Shown: positions 6,874 through 15,721 of the stretch, in pieces
How the letters are laid out: every line of letters begins with the position of its first letter
Position numbering within the stretch: the first letter of the stretch is position 1
Assembly: GCA_002297815.1 (NCBI GenBank)
Contig: DBKH01000025.1
Location: 1-51,983 of the forward strand
DNA length: 51,983 nucleotides
DNA from: Bacteroidales bacterium UBA755
GTDB lineage: Bacteria > Bacteroidota > Bacteroidia > Bacteroidales > UBA932
Direction of reading: 5' to 3'
The notes under the pieces: model-generated
What the model was told of the DNA's origin: nothing
What the model saw: the letters and a program-made list of their open reading frames with translations, nothing else
The model's database searches: none
Position numbers and translations under genes: made by a program

Positions 6874-9399
6874 ATGGATATTGAGGAAAAGAAAGAGGAA
6901 GGCCAGACTGGCATCATCGAACCGGTTGAGATTGATCACGAGATGCGTACTGCGTACATCGACTATTCGATGTCCGTTATTGTCTCTCGTGCGCTACCTG
7001 ATGCTAGGGACGGCCTGAAGCCAGTGCAGAGGAGAGTACTTTTCGGAATGGACGGTCTTGGCCTGTCATATTCAGGACCGACACGTAAGTGTGCCAAGAT
7101 TGTGGGTGAGGTGCTCGGTAAGTATCATCCGCACGGAGACTCTAGTGTTTACGATGCCCTTGCCAGACTGGCGCAGCCTTGGAACCAGCGTTACCCTATG
7201 ATTTTCGGTCAGGGTAACTTCGGCTCCATGGACGGAGACCCGGTGGCCGCCATGAGGTACACCGAGGCGAAGCTTCAGAAGATGACAGATGATGTTCTTG
7301 CCGACATCGACAAGAACACTGTGGACATGACTCTCAACTTTGATGACACTGAGGAAGAGCCTACTGTGTTGCCAACAAAGGCCCCACTGCTTCTGCTGAA
7401 CGGATCGTCTGGTATCGCAGTCGGAATGGCCACGAACATGGCTCCGCACAATCTTGGCGAATGCTGTGACGCCATCTGCGCCTACATCGACAATCCTGAC
7501 ATCGACACTGACGGCCTGATGCAGCACATCAAAGGTCCGGATTTCCCGACCGGTGGCATCATTATGGGTGTTGGTGGGATTAAGGAAGCCTATGAGACTG
7601 GTCGTGGCAAGGTCGTAGTTCGCGCCAAGACCGAGATTGAGGTCGCTGACAATGGTCGTGAGACCATCGTTGTGACCGAGATTCCGTACATGGTCAACAA
7701 GAAGGAGATGATCGAGAAGATCGGCCAGATGGTCGAGGACAAGAAGATCGAGGGCATCACCTACATCAACGATGAGACATCACGCGAGGGTGTCCGCGTT
7801 GTGATCAGGGTAAAACAGGGCTGTAACTCCAATGTCGTGCTCAACACTCTGTTCAAGTACACCCAGCTTCAGTCCAGTTTCGCGTTCAACAATGTCGCCC
7901 TTGTCAAAGGACGTCCAAGGACACTGTCCCTCAAGGACATGATCGCCAACTTTGTGGAGTTCCGCCACGATGTCATCATCCGCAGGACCAAGTTTGAGTT
8001 GGAGAAGGCTCAGAAGAGGGCCCACATCCTTGAAGGTCTGCTGAAGGCTATTGACGTCATCGATGAGATTATCCACATCATTAGGCACTCTGCCAATGTG
8101 GACGAGGCAAAGGCCGAGTTGATCTCCCGCTTCGAGTTCACGGACGCCCAGGCGACAGCTATTGTCGAAATGAGACTCCGTCAGTTGACTGGCTTGGAGA
8201 GAGAAAAGCTTCAGGCTGAATATGACGAACTTGAGAAGTTTATCGCCCGCTGCAACGAGATTCTCGGCAGCGTGGAGGAGCAGATGAAGGTCATCAAGGC
8301 AGAGACAATCGAGCTTAAGAACAAATATGCAGACCCTAGAAGGACAGAGATCCGTCCTTCCGCAGGTGAGTTCAACCCGGAGGACTTCTACGCTGATGAG
8401 GACATGGTCATCACGATTTCCCATTTGGGCTACATCAAGAGGACCCCTCTGACGGAGTATCGCACTCAGGCGCGCGGTGGTGTCGGAATGAAAGGAAGCG
8501 CGACGAGGGATGAGGACTTCATCGATCACATCTACATCGCGAACATGCACTCCACGATGCTCCTCTTCACCCAGACTGGACGCTGCTATTGGCTCAAGGT
8601 CTATGAGATTCCGGAAGGCTCAAGGGCTTCAAAGGGCCGCGCAATCCAGAACGTGCTCAACATTCCTAACGACAAGATCCTGGCCTACATCAATGTCAAG
8701 ACCCTCAAGGATCCTGAATATGTCAGCGGCAACAACATCGTGCTGATTACCAAGAGGGGAATCATTAAGAAGACTTCTTTGGAGGCATATTCACATCCAA
8801 GAACAGCCGGAGTGAATGCGGTTAACCTCCGTGAGGGTGATGAACTGGTGGAGGCTTTGCTGACCAACGGCAACGAAGAGATTCTGATCGCTGCTCGCGA
8901 GGGACGTTGCTGCCGTTTCGATGAGACTGATGCCCGTCCTATGGGCAGAAACTCCACTGGAGTACGTGGCATTAATATTGATGACGACGATGAGGTCATC
9001 GGAGCCATCAATTACGATCCGAAGGCAGAAGATGCTTCAGCGCACACTGTGCTTGTGGTGAGTGAGAACGGATTCGGAAAGAGAACCGATTTCGATGAGT
9101 ATCGTATCACCAACCGAGGCGGTAAGGGTGTCAAGACCATCAACATCACCGAGAAGACCGGCAAGTTGATTGCCATCAAGAACGTGACAGAGAACGATGA
9201 CTTGATGATCATCGAGAAGTCCGGTCTGACGATAAGGATGGCGGTTTCCGACATCAGAGTGGCTGGCAGGGCGACCCAGGGTGTGAAACTGATCAACATC
9301 AAGAACGGTGACTCGATTGCGGCCATCTCGACAGTTGAGAAGAGTGGAGATGAGGAACAACCGACAGCCGAAGAGTCTTCTGAGGCACCACAGGAATAG
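6874..9399 (+). CDS. gyrA: DNA gyrase subunit A
   Basis: GyrA is the DNA-breaking and rejoining subunit of the A2B2 gyrase that introduces negative supercoils. The 841-residue product has the winged-helix/tower region with catalytic Tyr129 in AAMRYTEAKL, the coiled-coil region (about 385-490), and the six-bladed C-terminal DNA-wrapping domain with a GyrA-box-like NRGGKGV. The GyrA box, rather than a ParC-like C-terminus, supports gyrase over topoisomerase IV. In the quinolone-resistance region, HGDSSVYD keeps Ser90 and Asp94 (E. coli Ser83 and Asp87), the residues typical of quinolone-sensitive enzymes. The C-terminal tail is acidic. It has its own promoter and is followed after 31 nt by the TPR gene, which may be co-transcribed. 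Confidence 0.97.
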   Translation: MDIEEKKEEGQTGIIEPVEIDHEMRTAYIDYSMSVIVSRALPDARDGLKPVQRRVLFGMDGLGLSYSGPTRKCAKIVGEVLGKYHPHGDSSVYDALARLAQPWNQRYPMIFGQGNFGSMDGDPVAAMRYTEAKLQKMTDDVLADIDKNTVDMTLNFDDTEEEPTVLPTKAPLLLLNGSSGIAVGMATNMAPHNLGECCDAICAYIDNPDIDTDGLMQHIKGPDFPTGGIIMGVGGIKEAYETGRGKVVVRAKTEIEVADNGRETIVVTEIPYMVNKKEMIEKIGQMVEDKKIEGITYINDETSREGVRVVIRVKQGCNSNVVLNTLFKYTQLQSSFAFNNVALVKGRPRTLSLKDMIANFVEFRHDVIIRRTKFELEKAQKRAHILEGLLKAIDVIDEIIHIIRHSANVDEAKAELISRFEFTDAQATAIVEMRLRQLTGLEREKLQAEYDELEKFIARCNEILGSVEEQMKVIKAETIELKNKYADPRRTEIRPSAGEFNPEDFYADEDMVITISHLGYIKRTPLTEYRTQARGGVGMKGSATRDEDFIDHIYIANMHSTMLLFTQTGRCYWLKVYEIPEGSRASKGRAIQNVLNIPNDKILAYINVKTLKDPEYVSGNNIVLITKRGIIKKTSLEAYSHPRTAGVNAVNLREGDELVEALLTNGNEEILIAAREGRCCRFDETDARPMGRNSTGVRGINIDDDDEVIGAINYDPKAEDASAHTVLVVSENGFGKRTDFDEYRITNRGGKGVKTINITEKTGKLIAIKNVTENDDLMIIEKSGLTIRMAVSDIRVAGRATQGVKLINIKNGDSIAAISTVEKSGDEEQPTAEESSEAPQE

Positions 9400-9430
9400 T
9401 TTATTTAGAAACAACTAAATACCAATAATC

Positions 9431-10750
9431 ATGAAAAAGACATTGATTGTTTTGGCATTGCTCGCTTCCTTCCATGTAGCGAATGCCCAGTCTAACGTGA
9501 ACTCTGCCGCCAAGGCGGTTGAGAGTGCTCTTGCTGCTTCCCAGAACGAGAAGAAGGCTACTAAGGTGGCCACCTGGATGAAGCTTGCCCAGACCTACAT
9601 CGACGCTTATAGTGCACCTGCCGGAAATGTTTGGCTTGGAGCCGACATGAACTCCCTCCAACTTTCTATGGGTTCAGAGAAGCCTTCTTCTGTTGAGACT
9701 GTCACCATTGGTGGTGTCCAGTACACAAAGCAGGTCTATGAGAACAAGAATCTGTACTTTAACGCTAATGGACAACTTGCTGTGATTGAGGTTACCAAGC
9801 CTGTAGTAGAAGATGCTCTTTCAAAGGCTCTCGAAGCTTACAAGAAGGCTTATGAACTCGATGAGAAACATAGCAAGGACAAGGACATTAGCGCTGGAAT
9901 CAAGACCATCTCCGAGAAGTTTAATCAGGAAGCTTACAATTCCTACACCCTTGGGGATGTAAAGCAGGCAGAAGCTTACTTCGAGGCTGCTGTTGAGGCT
10001 GCTGCACAGAAGCCTTACGGCCAGATTGACACAAGCTCTCTTTACAATGCCGCTTTTACGTCATGGAGCATTGAAAATTTTGCAAAGGCCAAGACATTGT
10101 TTGACAAGTGCTTGAGCTACGGCTACTACGGAGACAACGGTGAAGTGTTCGCCAAACTTTCTGACTGCGTTTCACGCATTGACACAACTGCTGCCGGAAA
10201 AGCATCAGCAAAGGATTATCTTGAGCAGGGATTCCAGAAATTCCCTACAAGCGAGAGCATAGTTTTCGGACTCATTAACTACTACATGACTAGCGGTGAG
10301 GGCACTGATAGACTGTTTGAACTCCTCCAGCAGGCTAAATCTACATCTCCTGACAACGCTTCTCTCTACTACGTAGAAGGACAGGCCTACAAGCAACTCG
10401 GTGATCTTGACAAGGCCGCGAAGGCTTATGATGAGTCCGCTGCCAAGGATCCAAAGTATGTTTATGCCTACATCGGAAAGGGTCAGATGTACTATGACAA
10501 GGCACTTGAACTTCAGGAGAAAGCCCAGAACGAACTTGACGATGCTAAGTACATGGCTCTCGTACAGGATTTCGAAGTGACATTGAAGAAGTGTATCGAG
10601 CCATTTGAGCAGGCCTATGTTGTTTGCGAAGATGCCGCTATCAAATCAACCATCGCTGAGTACCTCAAGCAGATCTACTATCGTTTCCGTGATCAAGATC
10701 CTAAGTATCAGGCCGGCTACGAGAAGTATAACGCCCTTCTGAACAACTAG
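9431..10750 (+). CDS. Secreted tetratricopeptide-repeat protein
   Basis: The 439-residue product begins with a clear signal peptide (about 1-20, ending VANAQ). The rest is mostly alpha-helical with TPR signatures. The clearest run from about 300 to 350, where ASLYYVEGQAYKQLGDLDKA and AYIGKGQMYYDKA-like helices follow each other. Earlier helices (about 120-215) look like degenerate repeats. It has no enzymatic motif. Periplasmic TPR proteins usually scaffold envelope complexes. It sits directly behind gyrA and ends in a strong terminator. Function beyond protein binding is not evident. Confidence 0.75.
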   Translation: MKKTLIVLALLASFHVANAQSNVNSAAKAVESALAASQNEKKATKVATWMKLAQTYIDAYSAPAGNVWLGADMNSLQLSMGSEKPSSVETVTIGGVQYTKQVYENKNLYFNANGQLAVIEVTKPVVEDALSKALEAYKKAYELDEKHSKDKDISAGIKTISEKFNQEAYNSYTLGDVKQAEAYFEAAVEAAAQKPYGQIDTSSLYNAAFTSWSIENFAKAKTLFDKCLSYGYYGDNGEVFAKLSDCVSRIDTTAAGKASAKDYLEQGFQKFPTSESIVFGLINYYMTSGEGTDRLFELLQQAKSTSPDNASLYYVEGQAYKQLGDLDKAAKAYDESAAKDPKYVYAYIGKGQMYYDKALELQEKAQNELDDAKYMALVQDFEVTLKKCIEPFEQAYVVCEDAAIKSTIAEYLKQIYYRFRDQDPKYQAGYEKYNALLNN

Positions 10751-10796
10751 TTGGTACTATGTGACGAATAAGTGCTTGACTTATAAGCAATAACGC

Positions 10797-10838
10797 AATC
10801 GCCTTTAGCTAAATTTGGCTAGAGGCGATTATTTTGTT
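10797..10838. terminator. Intrinsic terminator after the TPR gene, probably bidirectional
   Basis: AATCGCCTTTAGC (10797-10809) pairs with GGCTAGAGGCGATT (10817-10830), with one weak pair, around a short A/T-rich loop. It is followed by TATTTTG. The A-rich left flank lets it also serve the convergent phoH gene, which ends 14 nt away. Confidence 0.75.
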
Positions 10839-10851
10839 CCTTGATATTCAA

Positions 10852-11817
10852 TCAGTTGCCTGTTACGGACGAATCCCCGGCCTCCTTGCGGTCGAAGGCC
10901 TTGACAATCTTGCTGACAAGCGGGTGGCGGACGATGTCCTCGTTGGTGAAGAAGATGGTGCTTACGCCCTTGAGGTTCTTGAGGAGGCTGATTCCGCGCA
11001 GCAGTCCTGAATCCTCACGGCGCGGAAGATCGACTTGGGTAGCGTCACCGGTCACGATGAATTTGGCGTTCATGCCCATTCTGGTGAGGAACATCTTCAG
11101 CTGTCCAAGATTCGTGTTCTGGGCTTCGTCAAGGATGACACAGGCGCGGTCTAAGGTACGGCCTCGCATGTAAGCCAGCGGAGCTATCTGGATGGTGCCC
11201 TCCTCGATGAACTCTTGTAGTCTTTTGGGCGGAATCATGTCACCCAAGGCATCGTACAGTGGCTGGAGGTAAGGATCCAGTTTGTCTTTCAGGTCTCCGG
11301 GCAGGAATCCGAGCCGTTCACCGGCCTCGACGGCAGGACGTGTCAAGATGATGCGTTTGATTTCTCGGTTTTTCAGCGCCCTTACCGCCAGAGCTATCGC
11401 AACGTAGGTCTTTCCGGTTCCGGCAGGGCCGACTGCGAAGACAAGATCGCTCTCGAAATAGGCCTTGACCATCTCCTGCTGGGTCTTGTTACGAGCCTTT
11501 ATCGGCTTGCCCTCAGTACTGTGGACGATGATCGCCTCTCCGTTCAGTTTGAAATTGTTGGGCGAGTTCTCTCCATCGAAGATGTCCTCGACATCAAAGG
11601 CCGTGAGGTTCATCTTGTGCATCCGTCGCTCGATCAGCTCAGCGAATTTCTGGTTAAACTCCTGAATGTCATTTTCTTTGCCTTCGAGGTGGATCTCGTT
11701 GCCTCTCGCGACAACCTTAAGCCCATGAAAATAAGAGCAAAACTCTTCGAGTATCTTGTTTCCGACCCCGAAAATCTCGATGGGGTCGATTGCGTCAAGC
11801 GTTATTGTTTTCTTCAT
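10852..11817 (-). CDS. phoH: PhoH-family ATPase
   Basis: The product is about 321 residues from the ATG at 11817 (MKKTITLDAI). A TTG two codons upstream is also open but less likely. It has an N-terminal KH-like region (about 1-100) and a PhoH ATPase core with Walker A GPAGTGKT at 130-137 and Walker B VILDEAQN at 227-234. RGRTLDRA and TGDATQVDLP are family hallmarks. PhoH-like proteins are cytoplasmic P-loop ATPases related to superfamily 1 helicase cores and are linked to RNA metabolism and phosphate stress. The start lies two bases after the CapA-like gene's stop, so the two form an operon. Confidence 0.9.
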   Translation of the reverse strand: MKKTITLDAIDPIEIFGVGNKILEEFCSYFHGLKVVARGNEIHLEGKENDIQEFNQKFAELIERRMHKMNLTAFDVEDIFDGENSPNNFKLNGEAIIVHSTEGKPIKARNKTQQEMVKAYFESDLVFAVGPAGTGKTYVAIALAVRALKNREIKRIILTRPAVEAGERLGFLPGDLKDKLDPYLQPLYDALGDMIPPKRLQEFIEEGTIQIAPLAYMRGRTLDRACVILDEAQNTNLGQLKMFLTRMGMNAKFIVTGDATQVDLPRREDSGLLRGISLLKNLKGVSTIFFTNEDIVRHPLVSKIVKAFDRKEAGDSSVTGN

Positions 11818-11819
11818 TG

Positions 11820-13004
11820 TCAATCAATTATTCCTGTTTCTTTCTTTACCCTCTCGTACGAGGCAATCATCTTGTCGTAGTCCCATGGATTGATCCAAAG
11901 TTTGCGTTTACCGACATATTCCTTGATAGGGATTGTGGTGTAGCCGCGCGTCAGGTTGCCTGGCCTTGAGCACCATGTCAGCGTCAGAAGCGGCTCCAGC
12001 ATATTCTTGTTCCCAAGCCAGTCCTTCGTGAAGCGCAGCGTCACCATCATCCCGACTTGAGTGTTCTGAGCGCTCATGTTCGAGATGAAATTTCCTAATG
12101 AATATACCACCGGCACTTCCTTCACTTCAACCCCGTTCTTCGAAGAAACTGTTATAGTCTCAATGTCTTGCAGTACATGCGGGTGCGCTCCGACCACTGC
12201 GTCACACCCTTTATCCGCCAGCCAACGAGCCAACCGGCCCTGCGAGGCTGAGTGTCTGAGGACATATTCATTGCCCCAATGAGGCAGCGCTATGATGAAG
12301 TCGGCTCCTGATTCCCTTGCCCTTCGAATCGCGTCAGCTATCTCGGTGGTATCGATCCGGTGGACTTTGGGGTACTCTTCCCTGATGCCGCAGTTAGTGC
12401 CGTAAGTGAAGTTGATGAGTGCGAGGCGGATGCCCTTAGAAACGACCTTCAGCGGAAACCGCAGCGAGTCATCCTTAGCGGAAACAGAGGTGCCGGTGTG
12501 CCTGACGAGCCTGTCTTTCTCCATTTTTGAATATATTCCCAGAGTCCTTTGCACTCCCTTACTTCCTTTGTCAAGAATATGATTGTTCGCGGTCAGGAAT
12601 ATGTCAACGCCACTTTTCGCAACCGCCTCGGCATAACTGTCCGGTGCCGAGAAGCATGGGTAGCCGGTGTATGGTTTTCCGGCCAGAGTGAATTCCATGT
12701 TGGCCACGGCGATGTCCGCTTCCTTGATCAGATGCTCAATCTTTGGGAAACACTCCGAAAAATCGAAGTCATCCTCTCCGACCCTTGCATTCGCAATCTG
12801 GTCCCGATGCATCATCATGTCTCCCATGATCACAACGCTGACAGTGTCCGTTGCAAGGAAGAATGGATGCTGAACGTTCAGCCCTTTGATAAGACATGGC
12901 TCCGTCTTACTACTTAGCTGCAAAGAGCTCTCCCGGAGGTCTTGTCCTACCGCAGAGCTTGCAAGTGTAAGAAACAGAAGGCTGAATGTCAGAATTTTCC
13001 GCAT
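11820..13004 (-). CDS. Secreted CapA/PGA_cap-family metallophosphatase-like protein
   Basis: The ATG at 13004 gives a 394-residue product with a signal peptide (MRKILTFSLLFLTLASSAVG). The open frame extends five codons further up, but that would spoil the signal sequence. The domain matches the bacterial capsule-synthesis protein PGA_cap, a calcineurin-like fold: VVIMGDMMMHRDQ, VANMEFTL, TANNHILDKG, ALPHWGNEY and GAHPHVLQDIE carry the Asp, Asn and His ligands of a dimetal centre. Family members take part in poly-gamma-glutamate capsule assembly, but no capB or capC is nearby, so the substrate is uncertain. On the minus strand TATCTTTG at 13015-13008 lies almost against the ATG, which would imply a very short or absent leader. 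Confidence 0.85.
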   Translation of the reverse strand: MRKILTFSLLFLTLASSAVGQDLRESSLQLSSKTEPCLIKGLNVQHPFFLATDTVSVVIMGDMMMHRDQIANARVGEDDFDFSECFPKIEHLIKEADIAVANMEFTLAGKPYTGYPCFSAPDSYAEAVAKSGVDIFLTANNHILDKGSKGVQRTLGIYSKMEKDRLVRHTGTSVSAKDDSLRFPLKVVSKGIRLALINFTYGTNCGIREEYPKVHRIDTTEIADAIRRARESGADFIIALPHWGNEYVLRHSASQGRLARWLADKGCDAVVGAHPHVLQDIETITVSSKNGVEVKEVPVVYSLGNFISNMSAQNTQVGMMVTLRFTKDWLGNKNMLEPLLTLTWCSRPGNLTRGYTTIPIKEYVGKRKLWINPWDYDKMIASYERVKKETGIID

Positions 13005-13144
13005 GCACAAAGATAACAATACGCATTGGATTTTCAGTAATCATAGCTGAATTACTTGTACTATTCTTAGGCTGCCTATATTACAGATTTTTCTATGCCG
13101 ACCTGTTGGTTACTCTTGTTTTGTAAAAATATTCCGAACATCCC

Positions 13145-13174
13145 TTGCGATTGTGAAAATTATTCGTATCTTTG
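13145..13174 (+). promoter_or_regulatory. tRNA-His promoter
   Basis: TTG at 13145-13147, 19 nt, then TATCTTTG at 13167-13174. This matches the Bacteroidota promoter, about 14 nt ahead of the mature tRNA 5' end. Confidence 0.65.
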
Positions 13175-13187
13175 CAATCTCTAACAC

Positions 13188-13261
13188 GGTGCGATTAGTT
13201 CAGTTGGTAGAGCACCAGATTGTGGTTCTGGGTGTCGTGGGTTCGAGCCCCACATCGCACC
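13188..13261 (+). tRNA. tRNA-His (anticodon GTG)
   Basis: The cloverleaf is complete. Acceptor GTGCGAT pairs with ATCGCAC, with the extra G(-1) at 13188 opposite C73 at 13261, the identity element of tRNA-His. The anticodon stem CCAGA/TCTGG encloses loop TTGTGGT with anticodon GTG, and the T arm contains GGTTCGAGCCC. The 3' CCA is not encoded (CCCA follows), so it must be added. The gene is single, with its own promoter and terminator. Confidence 0.96.
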
Positions 13262-13264
13262 CCC

Positions 13265-13314
13265 AAATAATAAGCGGTCACAGAGTTTGTCGAAGTGACC
13301 GCTTATTATTTTGT
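13265..13314 (+). terminator. Perfect 17-bp hairpin terminator of tRNA-His
   Basis: Positions 13265-13281 and 13295-13311 are perfect reverse complements around a 13-nt loop, ending in a T-rich tract. The loop and inner right stem read TTTGTCGAAGTGACCG, half of the dispersed palindromic repeat seen at 4.0 and 45.4 kb. A repeat copy appears to serve as the terminator. Confidence 0.8.
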
Positions 13315-14189
13315 TGGGTATGACATAACCGCAGTAACTGGCGTGACAGCCCCAGAGGGGCACGGGGAAAGGATGGACCAAGTCCAAAGCCCCGTGCTAA
13401 AGAAGTAAAGTAAAAATATGTATGTACCTTTGTGGAAACATTACAAAAGGCTTTCAGTCACATGTCGAATCTGTGCCGTTGGAATTCGGACCGGGCTGAA
13501 AAACTCAATGGCAAAAGTACAGACTTTTCATGGGAATGAGCCTTCCATGCGCTTCGGATAGGTTTTGACGTGAAGGCGTTCCGTAAATCCGCTCCTTCAT
13601 CATCACGAGACGACCGCTATAGAGGCCTGCCTCAGCTTGTACCCTGACTTGAGACCTCATGGCGCATGGGTACAGGTTGAAATTTCGATGCCGGAGGGAA
13701 TTGACGACATTATTACACTATAATGTCGTTCAAAACCGACAAATGGAGGGATTCGACGGCACTTCGCGGCAAAATTGTCGTTCGACCTCTCAACTTCTGG
13801 GGTCTGGAATCAGGTGTGATTTGTAAATCATTGTTAATAAATAGTTTAGCTACATATCTTTGGCGATTTATAACTCAAGACAAAGTGCTAACTATATGAT
13901 AATTAATGTATTATCCGCCACTCGCTGACGCTGAACATGTTGCGTTTAGTCATAGAGTAAGTGATACTACTTCTCATGAAAATGAAGCGATTTACCTTGC
14001 GTTGCCCGCTGTTGCTTGGAGGACATGGCGCCCCTTTACCCGGATAGGGCGCGCGAAGCGCGTAGGCCACCAATATCAGATAGCAACGGCATAGGTGCGA
14101 ACGTATTCGCTATAAAGTTTTCCCCGAAACCCCTTCGGTCGCTTCGCTCCAATGGCATGGTTGACAGAAGCTCAGTGACCGAGCGTTGC
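13315..14189. other. Stretch of about 0.9 kb without a convincing gene
   Basis: No frame here resembles a protein. Visible items are: a short G/C palindrome AGCCCCAGAGGGGC at 13348-13361; a TACCTTTG element at 13425-13432; a hairpin with 10-bp perfect arms at 13704-13713 and 13720-13729; a full promoter match (TTG 13831-13833, 21 nt, TATCTTTG 13855-13862) with no clear gene behind it; and a block at 14120-14150 that recurs at 31438-31467. A 62-codon frame at 13906-14094 lies behind the second promoter but has no recognisable content. The region could encode untranslated RNA or be a decayed repeat-rich spacer. Confidence 0.5.
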
Positions 14190-15680
14190 TCAGCGATGGA
14201 GTGCTCCGGCCCATCCGAGCCTTAGTGTGAGGCCTGCGGTGTCTGGATAAAGGGAGCCTTTGTCTGCGTAAAGGCCGATGCCCAGAAGGGTTGTGTTGCC
14301 GATTACGCGTTTAGGCAATGTGAGCTCGAATGCACCTGAAACCTGCCTTGGAACCGAATCATAGAGCGGGTCTGATTGACCATACTTTCCGAAATTTTTA
14401 CTGTATGTAACTTTCAATAAGTAGGGAACTTTTCTGAATATTTTACCTCCCAGACCGACATTCCACGCGATGATTCTGTTGTTGGACACTCCCTTGGTGA
14501 TTCCATTCTCATCCTTAGGGGCGAGAGTGAAAAGAGGAAGCCCTATCGAACGCCCATTGTAAGTCCAGGCGGACTGATATTCACCATTGTTGAAATAATT
14601 GTCGCAGCCACCTACAATGTAAACCTTTTTGTCAGGATTCCTTTTAAGTTCCTCTTCTGTGGCCGGCCTGTCATGCCGCGTCCCGGACTGCCATTTTGTG
14701 TAGATGTACTCTAAAAGCAAGTCGCTGACCCACCGGTCTTTGTCTTTGAAAGAAAAATGCAATGTGTTGACAGCATCTGGAAAATTCTGGAAACCTACAC
14801 CGGAGCCATCCTCGAAAGGTCTGTCATGTTGGAAGGTCAGATGCCACCTGTCTTGATCAAGATCTAGGCGAAGCAATTCGCGCCCAAGATGATTGCCTAA
14901 AGCATTGATCTGATCGCTAGTCGTTGCTCCATCTCCTCCACTGGCCGCTACCATAATCCTAAGATAGTCGGAGAAACGCTGAGGCTGTTTTCCATGATCA
15001 GGAGAGGTTCCGCCCCATTGTGACCAAAGATCCAAACCACCAGTAAAAGACAACCTTTTGCTTAAGTTCAGCTTAAAGTACAAAGCCTGATTGTGAAGTA
15101 GGGTGTGTTTTACGTACCGATTGTCCCAAAGTCCATAGTCTCCGAAGTCGAACCTAAATGCAAGCACATTCTTAGTGAAAGGTACGTTTACCCACTCAGA
15201 ATGCAGGCGATAGCCAGGAAAACTCAAAGAGTTGTCAGTCCACATCAGATTACCACCAGTAACCGAAAGCCCATCGAACTCGGTTGCTCGCCTGCGGATT
15301 CCAAGGTCAAGATTCAGTTTTTTCCATCCGGCCCCGACATAGAGCTCCTGAACCATGCCACGGAGACTTTTGCCATCGCAGTTGTGCACTTCGTCATTTC
15401 CTTCCGCAGCAGCGTAACCAGCCAATCCTATTCCCCAATCCAACCGAAACGAATTGCTTTTAAAACCAGTCCCATTTACTCCTCCTCTCAATAGCCCTCC
15501 AGAAGTCTCAGGATAGACCCCACCTTTGTTGGTATGACTCCAAAATGGCAGTGCCCTCTTTGTCGAGCCAAGTCCGCTCATTTCAACGTACCAGTTGCCG
15601 AAGTCGTTATCTTCTGCGTAGGAATATGATGTGGCGACCAAAGCCGAAGCCATCATAATAAGCAACTTATTGTAAATCAT
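14190..15680 (-). CDS. Wzi-like capsule assembly outer-membrane protein
   Basis: The 496-residue product has a signal peptide (about 1-22). The rest shows alternating beta-strand patterns of an outer-membrane barrel and motifs of the Cap_assemb_Wzi family, such as EMSGLGSTKRALPFWSHTN near the mature N-terminus and GLDLWSQWGG in the middle. Wzi-type proteins bind or place surface polysaccharide at the outer membrane. It lies 41 nt downstream of the GH29 gene on the same strand, so the pair is probably one operon. The end is odd: after LRLGW, where a barrel's last strand would stop, the frame runs on into AGALHR and takes its TGA from repeat-like DNA rather than ending in an aromatic residue. 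Confidence 0.75.
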   Translation of the reverse strand: MIYNKLLIMMASALVATSYSYAEDNDFGNWYVEMSGLGSTKRALPFWSHTNKGGVYPETSGGLLRGGVNGTGFKSNSFRLDWGIGLAGYAAAEGNDEVHNCDGKSLRGMVQELYVGAGWKKLNLDLGIRRRATEFDGLSVTGGNLMWTDNSLSFPGYRLHSEWVNVPFTKNVLAFRFDFGDYGLWDNRYVKHTLLHNQALYFKLNLSKRLSFTGGLDLWSQWGGTSPDHGKQPQRFSDYLRIMVAASGGDGATTSDQINALGNHLGRELLRLDLDQDRWHLTFQHDRPFEDGSGVGFQNFPDAVNTLHFSFKDKDRWVSDLLLEYIYTKWQSGTRHDRPATEEELKRNPDKKVYIVGGCDNYFNNGEYQSAWTYNGRSIGLPLFTLAPKDENGITKGVSNNRIIAWNVGLGGKIFRKVPYLLKVTYSKNFGKYGQSDPLYDSVPRQVSGAFELTLPKRVIGNTTLLGIGLYADKGSLYPDTAGLTLRLGWAGALHR

Positions 15681-15721
15681 GAGCTATGTATTAAGAATGA
15701 AAAGTAATATTCTAGATGATT

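Noticed and set aside
7780..8550. 256-codon antisense frame inside gyrA
   Set aside because: It is a shadow of gyrA codon usage. gyrA motifs run continuously on the other strand.
13181..13387. 68-codon leftward frame overlapping tRNA-His
   Set aside because: It runs antisense through the tRNA and its terminator, so it is not a gene.
13906..14094. 62-codon frame behind the promoter at 13831-13862
   Set aside because: It has no recognisable content, and its end consists of short G/C palindromes. It is kept only as part of the uncharacterised spacer.
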